Under the pieces are notes generated by a model. It was not told the origin of the DNA, made no database searches, and saw only the letters and a program-made list of their open reading frames with translations. Both the position numbers and the translations under genes were made by a program. A DNA stretch of 23,176 nt from Candidatus Cloacimonadota bacterium. GTDB taxonomy: Bacteria > Cloacimonadota > Cloacimonadia > Cloacimonadales > Cloacimonadaceae. The stretch's first letter is position 1. The number at the start of each line of letters is the position of its first letter. Where the stretch lies: positions 1 through 23,176 of the forward strand of contig JALOBM010000035.1 of assembly GCA_023228285.1 (NCBI GenBank). The letters run 5' to 3'. Positions 15,262 through 23,176 of the stretch are shown piece after piece.

Positions 15262-16779
15262 TCAAGAATACTTCGAGGTTACATCCTCCATGCCTGGTAA
15301 GCTGAAAACCTTGAATTGATCTACTCTTATCGCACTGTCTTCGGCAAAATCTATCTGATCCCGATAATTGATGAATTCCTCGTTGTGTACCTTGATGTGA
15401 TTCAGCAACTCGGGATTCACCATGATGCGCAGGTTTTTATTGCGAATGAAGTACTCGCTGCGAACCAGCCAGCGATAAATACGCATGGTCACGGCATCTT
15501 TGCTGATGATGCGACCACTGCCGTTACAGAAGGGACAGGGTTCAGAGAAGTTTGCCATAATAGTGGCGCGCATGCGTTTACGGGTCACTTGCACCATACC
15601 CAGATCAGTAAAAGGATACACCTTGTTTTTGGCGCGATCCCGCCGGAGCCCTTTTCGTAATATATCCAGCACTTCAGCTTTGAACTTATCGTCTGTCATG
15701 TCTATGAAGTCGATCACGATAACCCCGGATAGGTCACGCAGGCGGATTTGCCGGGCAGCTTCGGCAGCGGCTTCCAGATTTGTTTTGCGCACGGTTTCAT
15801 CGTAGTGGCTTTTGCCGGTGAAACTGCCTGTATTGATGTCGATGGCCACCAGGGCTTCTGTCTGCTCGATCTTGATATTGCCGCCAGAGGGTAGATATAT
15901 GCGGGAGTGGAAAATGGTCTCGATCTTCTTTTCTATGGACCAGGCGTCGAATATTGGGCTGTCTTCCTTGTAAAGCTCCACAGACGGGATCAGATCCGCA
16001 GAGATATCCTCCAATTGATGTAAGATATTATTGTAAAAGCCATTATCATCTATCACGAGGCGATCAACGTGCTCACCGAAGAGATCGCGGATCAGGAAGT
16101 TTTCCAGAGCGTTTTCTTCAAATACACAGACCGGAGCTTTAGCGAATTGCAGTTGCTTTTCGATGAGGCGCCAGGTCTTGGCCAAAGCCTTGTATTCATT
16201 ACGGATATCGTCCTCATCTGCACCATCTGCTTCAGTGCGAACTATCAATCCGTAAGCTGGGTCTTTCACATCGGCAAGAATGTTTCGGATGCGGGAGCGT
16301 TCACTCTGTGAGAAAATTTTCCGCGAGATGGCAATCTTGTTTTTATTGGGAAATAGAACGAGGAACTTTCCGGGGACGGAAATCTGGCCGGTAAGTCGAG
16401 CGCCTTTGGAGCCAATAGGTCCCTTATGCACTTGCACCACAATCTCTTGTCCCGGTTTCAACAACTTCCCTATCTGAGAGCTATCGGCAGGATTGGGGCG
16501 TTTACGGGGCTTTTCGTCCTCATAGATTTCCAGAAAGTCCAATACGATATCGCTGTAATGCAGGAATGCCGTGCGTTCCAGGCCAATCTCGATGAAAGCG
16601 GCGCCCATGCCCGGCAGGACATCCTTCACTATGCCCTTATAGATGTTTCCCACTGGGTTTTGGCGGTCTTTGCGCTCTATAAAAAGCTCGACCAGTCGGT
16701 TGTCCTCCAGGATCGCTACTCGCTTTTCCAAGGGATGCACATTTACAATGATTTCTGTGTTTACACTGTTTTTACGCAT
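15262..16779 (-). CDS. rng: Ribonuclease G (Rne/Rng family)
   Basis: 505-residue endoribonuclease that cuts single-stranded AU-rich RNA and matures rRNA. Order of parts: an N-terminal strand (IIVNVHPLEKRVAILE), an S1 domain at about 40-135 with GNIYKGIV, GMGAAFIEIG and FLHYSD, an RNase-H-like domain, the catalytic aspartates in VAIDINTGSFTG (Asp314) and VIVIDFIDM (Asp357), and the zinc-link CPFCNGSGR (Cys415, Cys418). Length fits RNase G rather than RNase E, as the long unstructured tail is missing. The S1 domain has an insert of charged residues around 82-105. The ATG lies one base after the sppA stop, with AAGG 9 nt upstream, so the two are coupled. Confidence 0.95.
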   Translation of the reverse strand: MRKNSVNTEIIVNVHPLEKRVAILEDNRLVELFIERKDRQNPVGNIYKGIVKDVLPGMGAAFIEIGLERTAFLHYSDIVLDFLEIYEDEKPRKRPNPADSSQIGKLLKPGQEIVVQVHKGPIGSKGARLTGQISVPGKFLVLFPNKNKIAISRKIFSQSERSRIRNILADVKDPAYGLIVRTEADGADEDDIRNEYKALAKTWRLIEKQLQFAKAPVCVFEENALENFLIRDLFGEHVDRLVIDDNGFYNNILHQLEDISADLIPSVELYKEDSPIFDAWSIEKKIETIFHSRIYLPSGGNIKIEQTEALVAIDINTGSFTGKSHYDETVRKTNLEAAAEAARQIRLRDLSGVIVIDFIDMTDDKFKAEVLDILRKGLRRDRAKNKVYPFTDLGMVQVTRKRMRATIMANFSEPCPFCNGSGRIISKDAVTMRIYRWLVRSEYFIRNKNLRIMVNPELLNHIKVHNEEFINYRDQIDFAEDSAIRVDQFKVFSLPGMEDVTSKYS

Positions 16780-16780
16780 A

Positions 16781-18505
16781 CTAGTCGACCTTGATCGGCA
16801 TCAGATATAGCCATTCCTGTAGCTCAATCTTCGCCATTATGGCCTCTGCCAGTTCTTCCAGATTCCATTCGCTGTGCTTCAGAAGATTCTTCAATTGCAT
16901 ATTCATAAATTCAATGTCTTTCATCAGTTCCAGGAGGGATTTCTTGCGGGGGAAGTTCCTGGAACTATAGTCTTGAAGCCCGGCCAGTTGTGCGGCTTTG
17001 GCAATGGCGGCATCCAAAGAACCGATCTCATCCACCAGGTTTAAAGCCATAGCGTCTTCTGCACTGTAAACTCTACCTTCAGCAATGCTGTTAATCTTTT
17101 CAGGACTGATGTTTCTGGCACTCATCACGCGGTCTTTAAATTCATTGTATGTGCCCTGTGAATCGCGTTTGAGTGAAGCCAGGAGATCAGCGGGATAGGG
17201 TTCCAACGGGTTTAGTGCTCCGGCATATTTACCGTATTTGATGGTTTGCGAACGCACGCCGATTTTACGGCTGAGTTCGGTGGCTTCGGGCAGCATCATT
17301 ATTACTCCGATCGAACCGGTCAGGGTACCTGGATCAGCATAGATATATTGACCAGCACAGGAGATGTAGTAACCTCCGGACGCCGCTGTTCCGCCCATGG
17401 ATATCACCACGGGAATCTTGTCGTTCAAGCGCTTGAGTTCCTGATAGATATACTCACTTTCCAAGGCACTGCCGCCAGGACTGTTTACTCTAACCACCAC
17501 CGCTTTTACTGCAGGGTCTGCTTCGATGCTCTCTACAATCTTACTTACTTTTGCGTGAGAGATGATGCTTTGACCCATTGAACCGGTGCTGCCCATGATG
17601 TTACCTTCCAGATATACTACTGCCACCAGAGCGTTTTTGCTGGCGGTAGAGCGCACACTATAGGATGAAGTGCTTACCAGCTTGTCCTTGTCGATTGCGT
17701 ATTTATCGATGAGGGCACGGCGCGGTTCAGCTTTGTCAATCAGCTTCATCTGTAGAGCTTGATCGGCAGAGATAAAGAAGTCCTCACGGTTGTTATAAAC
17801 TGCCAAAACATCGTCATTTGTGATGTTTCTACGTTTTGCAATGCCATCTGTAAGCAGGTTGAAGCGATCTGATATTACCTCGGCGATATTGGCACGGGTT
17901 CCTTCAGAAAGAGAGGTCTGACTGTAGGGCTCTCCAGCACCTTTGAACTCACCGGCTTGGATCACATGCATCTTCACGCCGATTTTGTCGAAGACTTCCT
18001 TGTAGAAAGTGATGTTGGCAGAGCTGCCGGTAAGCATCAATCCTGCGGAAGCCGAGGGTTCCATGTATATCTCGTCAGCAAAGCTGGCCAGCAGATAGTC
18101 TCCCTGGTTCATCATATCGCCAAAAGCCACCACGGGCTTGCCGCTGGTCTTGAAGTCCTGTATTGCCAGTTCCAGTTCGTGCAAAGTGGCATAGGAGACC
18201 TGTAGGCCCATGGGCTCGATCAGGATACCGTCTATACGCTTGTCGCTTTTGGCGTTACGAATCTTGGCCACCAATCCCTGCATACTGTTCATCTCCTTCA
18301 TACCAAAGATATTGAAGGGTAATATCTCGCTGTATTCAGGGATGTATGCTCCGGGATTCAAGTGTAACCAGCTTCCGGCTTCTACAGGGGTGACTGGAAC
18401 GCCTACCTGGCTTATTTTACTAATCTGCTTGCCCGTCCAAAAGGAAAGGGCAATCAGTACGATCAATACTGCTACTACGATCATGATAATCTTTCTGGTG
18501 CTCAT
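16781..18505 (-). CDS. sppA: Signal peptide peptidase SppA, 67K-type
   Basis: 574-residue inner-membrane serine protease that degrades cleaved signal peptides. There is one N-terminal membrane helix (IIMIVVAVLIVLIALSFW), then two tandem ClpP-like domains. The general base Lys188 lies in AGEFKGAGEPY in the first domain, and the nucleophile Ser376 lies in GGTAASGGYYIS in the second, preceded by RVNSPGG. This is the arrangement of long E. coli-type SppA. The ATG at 18503-18505 was chosen because a near-perfect AGGAGG lies 5 nt before it; an upstream extension to 18604 has no such signal and would place extra residues before the signal anchor. tRNA-Ser lies 110 nt upstream on the same strand. Confidence 0.93.
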   Translation of the reverse strand: MSTRKIIMIVVAVLIVLIALSFWTGKQISKISQVGVPVTPVEAGSWLHLNPGAYIPEYSEILPFNIFGMKEMNSMQGLVAKIRNAKSDKRIDGILIEPMGLQVSYATLHELELAIQDFKTSGKPVVAFGDMMNQGDYLLASFADEIYMEPSASAGLMLTGSSANITFYKEVFDKIGVKMHVIQAGEFKGAGEPYSQTSLSEGTRANIAEVISDRFNLLTDGIAKRRNITNDDVLAVYNNREDFFISADQALQMKLIDKAEPRRALIDKYAIDKDKLVSTSSYSVRSTASKNALVAVVYLEGNIMGSTGSMGQSIISHAKVSKIVESIEADPAVKAVVVRVNSPGGSALESEYIYQELKRLNDKIPVVISMGGTAASGGYYISCAGQYIYADPGTLTGSIGVIMMLPEATELSRKIGVRSQTIKYGKYAGALNPLEPYPADLLASLKRDSQGTYNEFKDRVMSARNISPEKINSIAEGRVYSAEDAMALNLVDEIGSLDAAIAKAAQLAGLQDYSSRNFPRKKSLLELMKDIEFMNMQLKNLLKHSEWNLEELAEAIMAKIELQEWLYLMPIKVD

Positions 18506-18615
18506 CTGAGCCTCCTTCGTAAAAATGGTTTTGTTAAAAGGGAATGCAGCTCTATTACAAGCTGCACTAAAGATGGGTTTTGTGAAAAGCCTTCCCCTGA
18601 ACAATAAAAAAGTCG

Positions 18616-18706
18616 TGGCGGAGATGTAGGGATTCGAACCCTAGAAACGCTCACACGTTTACACGATTTCCAATCGTGCTCCTTCAGCCAACTCGGACAC
18701 ATCTCC
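18616..18706 (-). tRNA. tRNA-Ser (anticodon GGA)
   Basis: Folds as a class II tRNA of 91 nt with an encoded CCA. The acceptor stem is GGAGATG/CATCTCC with discriminator G. The D-arm is of the TCCGAG..GGCTGA type. The anticodon stem CACGA/TCGTG holds loop TTGGAAA (anticodon GGA, reading UCC/UCU). The long variable arm is AAACG..CGTTT, and the T-arm is TAGGG-TTCGAAT-CCCTA. It lies between purH and sppA on their strand and may be processed from the same transcript. Confidence 0.96.
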
Positions 18707-18754
18707 GCAAGCACATTTGCCAATCTTTTCACGAGCGCCATTCTGTCAAACATT

Positions 18755-20302
18755 TTAATGTCTAAAGTGTCGATATCCGGTAAATACCATCGTCATATCA
18801 AGCTCATCGCAGGCCTGAATGCATTCTTCATCACCTTTGGAGCCACCGGGTTGTATCACCGCTTTCACACCCGCCTGATACAGCTCATCGATGCTGTCTC
18901 GATAGGGAAAAAAGCCATCTGAAGCGCATACGGCTTTACTGAGTTCGTGTTTGAATTTATTAGCTTTCCATATCGCGATCGATGTGCTGTCTATGCGGCT
19001 GGTCTGTCCTATGCCAAAGCCTACTATCTGATTGGGATAAGCCAGGGCTATGGCATTGGATTTCAAGAGTGCTACAGCCTTCCAGCCATACACCATGGCG
19101 TCAAATTCTTCCGAAGAGGGCTGTCGCTGAGTCACCACCTTCCAGGATCCGATGTCTTCCGCCACCAAGTCCCACTCCTGGGCCAAATAACCCCACTGCA
19201 TGGTCTTGATCTCATACCGGTTTGAGGCTTTGATCAAGAAAGAAGGCTCGTAAGAGATCAAACGGCGACTCTTCTTTTTCATCAGGACATCCAGCACTCC
19301 CTTCTCATAACCAGGTGCGATGATGATCTCGGTGAAGATGCGGTTTATCATCACGGCGGTTTCCAAATCCAAGCGCCTGTTTACCACCACAATGCCGCCA
19401 TAGGGAGCTACTGTATCTGTTGCAAAAGCGTTCCGGTATGCCTCGGAGAGATTGCTACCACTGCCTATGCCACAAGGATTGCAGTGTTTGATGATGATTA
19501 CAGTAGGATCCTTGAACAAGCGTATCGCCTTCAGAGAAGCATCGATATCCATAATGTTGTTGAAAGATAGTTCCTTGCCGTGCAATACATTCCAGCCATC
19601 AGGGTGACAGGTGTAGAATGCAGCCTTCTGATGTGGGTTCTCGCCGTAACGCAGGGATTGATGCTTGTTTGCGCTGATGTCGATAAATGGAGGCATGCTC
19701 TCTTCCGGAACGGTTTCGCTGCGGAAGTCTTCCAGATAATCAGCGATCACAGCATCGTAATTGCTCACCATAGCAAAGGCCTTTTGCGCTAAATAACTGC
19801 TCCAGCACTCCGGGATCTGGCTATCTTGCTTCAGATGCTCCAGAGTCGGCTCATAGTCACGATAGTCACAGAGCACGGTTACATTGCGGTAATTCTTTGC
19901 GGCAGCCCTGATCAAGCTGGGCCCCCCGATATCGATGTTTTCTATGATCTGTTCGTGACTGCTGTTCTCCTCCATCCTCACTTCGGCAAAGGGATAGAGG
20001 TTCACTACCACAATATCGATCTGTCCTATATCGTGTTCTTTCAGGCTGCGCAAATGGCTCTCTTTATTCCGATCCGCCAGGATCGCACCGTGAATCTTGG
20101 GATGCAGGGTCTTTACTCTACCGTCCAGAATCTCCGGAAAGCCGGTGTAATCGCTCACTTCCACCAATGAATTGCAGAACTGCCTTAGATGCTTGGCGGT
20201 ACGTGAGGTAGAGAGAATCGTATAGCCCAAGTTTTCCAGTCCCATGGCCAGAATCTCAATTCCAGTTTTATCTGATACGCTGATAAGTGCGTATTTATTC
20301 AT
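18755..20302 (-). CDS. purH: Bifunctional AICAR formyltransferase / IMP cyclohydrolase
   Basis: 515-residue cytoplasmic enzyme for the last two steps of IMP synthesis. The N-terminal IMP cyclohydrolase domain (about 1-195) begins ALISVSDKTG and has DYTGFPEILDGRVKTLHPKIHG and VVNLYPF. The C-terminal transformylase domain has LRYGENPHQKAAFY, the catalytic Lys-His pair in IIIKHCNPCGIG, ASDGFFPYRD, IQPGGSKGDEE and the final FTGYRHFRH. The ATG at 20300-20302 is preferred because GAGG lies 8 nt upstream, whereas the ATG at 20311 directly abuts that GAGG. The start overlaps the YihY-like gene by 8 nt. Oddity: the usual phosphate-loop STGGT reads STSRT (residues 31-35). Confidence 0.94.
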   Translation of the reverse strand: MNKYALISVSDKTGIEILAMGLENLGYTILSTSRTAKHLRQFCNSLVEVSDYTGFPEILDGRVKTLHPKIHGAILADRNKESHLRSLKEHDIGQIDIVVVNLYPFAEVRMEENSSHEQIIENIDIGGPSLIRAAAKNYRNVTVLCDYRDYEPTLEHLKQDSQIPECWSSYLAQKAFAMVSNYDAVIADYLEDFRSETVPEESMPPFIDISANKHQSLRYGENPHQKAAFYTCHPDGWNVLHGKELSFNNIMDIDASLKAIRLFKDPTVIIIKHCNPCGIGSGSNLSEAYRNAFATDTVAPYGGIVVVNRRLDLETAVMINRIFTEIIIAPGYEKGVLDVLMKKKSRRLISYEPSFLIKASNRYEIKTMQWGYLAQEWDLVAEDIGSWKVVTQRQPSSEEFDAMVYGWKAVALLKSNAIALAYPNQIVGFGIGQTSRIDSTSIAIWKANKFKHELSKAVCASDGFFPYRDSIDELYQAGVKAVIQPGGSKGDEECIQACDELDMTMVFTGYRHFRH

Positions 20303-21371
20303 GAATTCCATCCTCGTCGAATTGATCGACTAAATCTTTTATATCTTTCTTGTTTATATATGTTTCCAAGCGATTGTTCAGTTTACTGTCGCTGTACATC
20401 TCCAAGGTTACCTTTACCACTTGTTCCGGTTTTTTCTGAATCACCTCTTCACGCACATCTTTATCGATAACACTCACCAAGACTATGCCCCCCAGAATGA
20501 TTAGCCAGTTTACATAGATCCAGAAAAGGAAGATCGGTAAAGCTGCCAGCACGCCATAAACGGCTTGATAACTGGTGATATTATAGATATAATAATCAAA
20601 AAACGTCTTGATCAGGGACCAAATAACGGTAGTCCAGAATGTCCCCACGATCAGGCTTCGCTGTTTGATACGTGCAGTGGGCAGGAGCTTATAGAGGAAA
20701 TATAGCGCCATAAACTGAGTTACAAAAGGCAGGATAAACATCAGCCAGGTGAATATCTTCAGCTTTACCAAACGCGAAATGATAGGTAAAGAGGAGCTGG
20801 AAAACAGCAGTACCAAGATAATGAAACCAAAGACAAGCGTGCCAAAGAACTTCACAAACTGAGCCAGAATATCGGGATTCTCCCGCGCATGAGTGCTGAG
20901 GATGCTGTCGAAAGTGGCTCGAATATTATTGAACAGCAGATACGAGGATATCAGCAGGATGGCAAAGACCATGATGTTTAGCCCCATCCTCCGAGCGATC
21001 ATCTCATTGATCATATCCATCACCGCTTCTGCCGAGCCTGGAATGAAGTTCTTTGCCACCACGTCTGCAATCTTGTCTTTCAGGTTCAGAAAGGGCAGAT
21101 CAGGAGCAATCATCACGATAAAGGTAATAAAGGGAATGAATCCCAAAATCGTTACATAGGCCAGGCTACCAGCTTCCCGCGGGATCCGTTTCTTGATGCT
21201 GCAGTTTATCACCAGGGAGACGAAGCTGCTGGATTTCTTCCACAACTTCTTGCGCCGGATGGGATTGCTGATATTCAGCCAGATGCGGTACAAACTAACT
21301 ACGAGCTTACGCCAGATTGCACTTAAGATATTGTACACAAATGACTTTCCGCTTCGTTTCTTCTTTCCCAT
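20295..21371 (-). CDS. YihY/BrkB family inner-membrane protein
   Basis: 358-residue polytopic membrane protein with about six hydrophobic helices. The family pattern is visible: REAGSLAYVTILGFIPF near residue 66, FIPGSAEAVMDMI, LFNNIRATFDSI, the KLLPTARIKQRSLIVGTFW motif, and FDYYIYNITSYQAVYGVLAALPIFLFWIYVNWLIILGG. Proteins of this family were once called RNase BN, which is not supported today; their role is not settled (transport or envelope integrity). Both termini are charged and cytoplasmic-looking. GGAGG lies 7 nt before the ATG. It lies 1 nt after the permease gene and overlaps purH. Confidence 0.88.
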   Translation of the reverse strand: MGKKKRSGKSFVYNILSAIWRKLVVSLYRIWLNISNPIRRKKLWKKSSSFVSLVINCSIKKRIPREAGSLAYVTILGFIPFITFIVMIAPDLPFLNLKDKIADVVAKNFIPGSAEAVMDMINEMIARRMGLNIMVFAILLISSYLLFNNIRATFDSILSTHARENPDILAQFVKFFGTLVFGFIILVLLFSSSSLPIISRLVKLKIFTWLMFILPFVTQFMALYFLYKLLPTARIKQRSLIVGTFWTTVIWSLIKTFFDYYIYNITSYQAVYGVLAALPIFLFWIYVNWLIILGGIVLVSVIDKDVREEVIQKKPEQVVKVTLEMYSDSKLNNRLETYINKKDIKDLVDQFDEDGIHE

Positions 21372-21372
21372 A

Positions 21373-22605
21373 TCATTCCTCCCTCAAGGCTACAACAGGA
21401 TCCAGATTTCCTGCTTTGATGGCAGGGGCAATTCCAAACACCAGCCCCACTCCCACCGAGACCAACAATGATGTCATTATCATCGAGGGATTTGCTATCA
21501 AGGGCATCTGTAAAAACTTGCCTACCATATCCAGAATGGAGTATCCCAAGATTATTCCCAATAGACCTCCCATACCGGTTACCAATACAGTTTGTACCAG
21601 AAACTGGATGAAGATGTCGAATCTGCGCGCTCCTACGGCGATCCTGACCCCAATCTCCCGCGTGCGTTCCTTGATGGAGGCCAGCATTATGTTCATAATC
21701 ACGATTCCGCCGACCAACAGGGAGATCACACCGATCAGCACAAAGATCATGCTGAAGATTTGTGCATTCTGCTCCATCTGCATCATGTCTTCCTTTGCCG
21801 ATGAGACATGAAACACCTCTTTCCCACGCTTGATATTGAGTAATATGCCTTTCAGCTTTTGTTGAAGGGCCAATGCTTGCTCGGGATTGTGTGCTATTAC
21901 CTGAATCTGGTCCACTTTATTATCGCCGCCAAACTTATTCATTGCCACCGATATCGGAATGAAACTGCGCTGATTCAGGTATTCCATCACGTTGCCGCTC
22001 CACATACCGCCAGATTCGTTCATCCACACTTTCTCAGTCATGATGCCGATCACCCGAAACACCACTCCATTCACGCTAACATTTTGCCCCAGAGGATCTT
22101 TACCGGCAAAGAGATCACGCGCTACGGAGGAACCCAGCACGATTGCATTACTGCTTTCTCGCACATCCAGATTATTGATGAATCTTCCTTTATCTATATA
22201 CCAGTTTTCCGCTATCTGAAAATCCGGCATCACACCCAGGCAGGGGCCGTCGTATGTAGTGCCCTTGAAACTCAATTGAGAGTCCCAAAGATTTATCGTG
22301 GGATTCATCGCTTTAGCTTCGGGAATCAATTCCCGGATGCGGTTCACCTCATAGATATCCAGAGAGGCATATCCCCCTTTGCTGAAGTCATAATCCCAAT
22401 TCCTGCCCACCTCAATCTTGTTTATACCTCCGCTTTCCTCCATCCAACTGAGCGTTGTGGCGTTCATCCCGCTTAAGATCGCCAAGACCACCATGATGCA
22501 CATCACACCCAGCACTATGCCCAGAATGGTCACCAAGCTGCGCACTTTACGCGTCATGATATCGGAGATTCCGATGTGCAGTGATTCACTCAGCGAGATC
22601 GCCAT
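21373..22605 (-). CDS. MacB-like ABC transporter permease
   Basis: 410-residue protein with the MacB/FtsX architecture: one N-terminal membrane helix ([21 protein letters not shown]), a large periplasmic MacB_PCD-type domain (about 50-275), and three C-terminal helices. It has the characteristic [17 protein letters not shown] coupling motif, which meets the ATPase, and ends PVVALREE. It overlaps the ATPase gene by 20 nt. Such type VII exporters act by mechanotransmission with a periplasmic adaptor, exporting lipoproteins, toxins or antibiotics. Neither the adaptor nor the substrate is visible in this window. Confidence 0.9.
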   Translation of the reverse strand: MAISLSESLHIGISDIMTRKVRSLVTILGIVLGVMCIMVVLAILSGMNATTLSWMEESGGINKIEVGRNWDYDFSKGGYASLDIYEVNRIRELIPEAKAMNPTINLWDSQLSFKGTTYDGPCLGVMPDFQIAENWYIDKGRFINNLDVRESSNAIVLGSSVARDLFAGKDPLGQNVSVNGVVFRVIGIMTEKVWMNESGGMWSGNVMEYLNQRSFIPISVAMNKFGGDNKVDQIQVIAHNPEQALALQQKLKGILLNIKRGKEVFHVSSAKEDMMQMEQNAQIFSMIFVLIGVISLLVGGIVIMNIMLASIKERTREIGVRIAVGARRFDIFIQFLVQTVLVTGMGGLLGIILGYSILDMVGKFLQMPLIANPSMIMTSLLVSVGVGLVFGIAPAIKAGNLDPVVALREE

Positions 22606-23176
22606 TATCCACCAGTCCGTCCTTGATTTTTATAATACGGTCTGCCCGGCTTGCCACAGTTGGATCGTGGGTAACCATGATCACCGTATTGCCGGCCCTG
22701 TGCAGATTTGCAAAGATTTCCAGGATATCTCCACCAGCCTGAGAATCCAGGTTTCCGGTAGGTTCGTCTGCCAGGAGAATTGAGGGATCGTTCACAATAG
22801 CGCGGGCGATCGCCACGCGCTGCCGCTGCCCCCCAGAAAGCTCATTGGGTTTATGTTTCAGACGATCAGAGAGTCCTACACCATCCAATATTTCCAAGGC
22901 TTTCGCACGACGCTTTCGCGCTGAGACTCCAGAATACATCAAGGGCAATTCTACATTCTTCAGGATACTCAGGTGAGGCAAGAGGTTAAAAGACTGAAAC
23001 ACAAAACCTATCTTGCGATTACGGATGCCCGCCAGAGCCTTTTTAGGGAGTTTACTCACAAGATCCGAATCCAGATAATACTCTCCCGCACTGGGTCTGT
23101 CCAAACAGCCGATAATGTGCATCAATGTGCTTTTACCTGATCCTGAAGGCCCCATTATGGCGACAAACTCCCCGGA
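22586..23176 (-). CDS. MacB/LolD-type ABC transporter ATPase, partial
   Basis: Partial gene: the reading frame runs open to the window edge, so about 30-35 N-terminal residues are missing. The visible 196 residues have Walker A (GPSGSGKS), Q-loop [13 protein letters not shown], signature [15 protein letters not shown], Walker [13 protein letters not shown] and the H-loop MVTHD. The DEPTGNLD form is typical of MacB/LolD/FtsE ATPases and fits the MacB-like permease that follows with a 20-nt overlap. Confidence 0.92.
   Translation of the reverse strand, partial: SGEFVAIMGPSGSGKSTLMHIIGCLDRPSAGEYYLDSDLVSKLPKKALAGIRNRKIGFVFQSFNLLPHLSILKNVELPLMYSGVSARKRRAKALEILDGVGLSDRLKHKPNELSGGQRQRVAIARAIVNDPSILLADEPTGNLDSQAGGDILEIFANLHRAGNTVIMVTHDPTVASRADRIIKIKDGLVDNGDLAE

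Noticed and set aside
18616..18706. tRNA-Ser as an attachment site for an integrated element
   Set aside because: No integrase, no duplicated tRNA end and only ordinary core genes on both sides.
21859..22476. Plus-strand reading frame of 205 codons opposite the MacB-like permease
   Set aside because: Antisense shadow rich in His and Ile from reversed codons; no protein family features.
1..23176. CRISPR array, restriction or other classical defence island
   Set aside because: No spaced direct repeats, no cas, nuclease, methylase or toxin-antitoxin genes were seen.

Overview
The window looks like a piece of chromosome from an uncultured, Gram-negative, probably anaerobic and fermentative bacterium. 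Meso-diaminopimelate genes, outer-membrane lipoproteins (an LpoB homologue and its COG3014-type neighbour), a VanY-type carboxypeptidase and a remnant resembling an outer-membrane beta-barrel point to a diderm cell wall. Two tandem phosphate butyryl/acetyltransferase-family genes point to acyl-phosphate fermentation. The gene mix is reminiscent of Candidatus Cloacimonadota (WWE1), but this is inference from gene content and was not tested by any search.

Layout. (1) Positions 189-3432, minus strand: a compact operon with an M20 metallopeptidase, dapB, dapF and a RodZ-like gene, driven by a good sigma70-type promoter at 3463-3492. (2) Positions 3475-4169: overlapping fragments of broken reading frames. 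(3) Positions 4175-5997, plus strand: a FetAB-type ABC transporter operon with a pyridoxamine-phosphate-oxidase-like gene. It is followed by the N-terminus of a drug/metabolite-type transporter that runs into the C-terminus of a response-regulator receiver domain (6006-6447). (4) Positions 7063-12635, plus strand: LpoB-like lipoprotein, COG3014-type lipoprotein, two phosphate butyryltransferase paralogues, rpiB and glyA. The last four are joined by 4-nt start/stop overlaps. (5) Positions 12746-14924, plus: rmuC and a VanY-like carboxypeptidase. (6) Positions 23176 down to 15262, minus: an ABC exporter ATPase (cut by the window edge), a MacB-like permease, a YihY/BrkB membrane protein, purH, tRNA-Ser(GGA), sppA and rng, tightly packed.

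The most unusual structure is an intergenic repeat found three times: 1-192 (minus), 6479-6655 (plus) and a diverged core at 14991-15076 (plus). It is a long imperfect palindrome, and all three copies lie just 3' of a gene in the same orientation relative to that gene. The first two copies are inverted with respect to each other and bracket about 6.3 kb that contains all the gene debris. One copy supplies the stop codon of the RodZ-like gene. This family, and the rearrangements it may have caused, is the best candidate here for something undescribed.

Functionally, region 1 makes peptidoglycan and lysine precursor and a cell-shape factor, and region 3 may handle metal homeostasis. Region 4 couples envelope lipoproteins to acyl-phosphate, pentose and one-carbon metabolism. 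Region 6 mixes purine synthesis, membrane proteolysis, RNA processing and a membrane export system.
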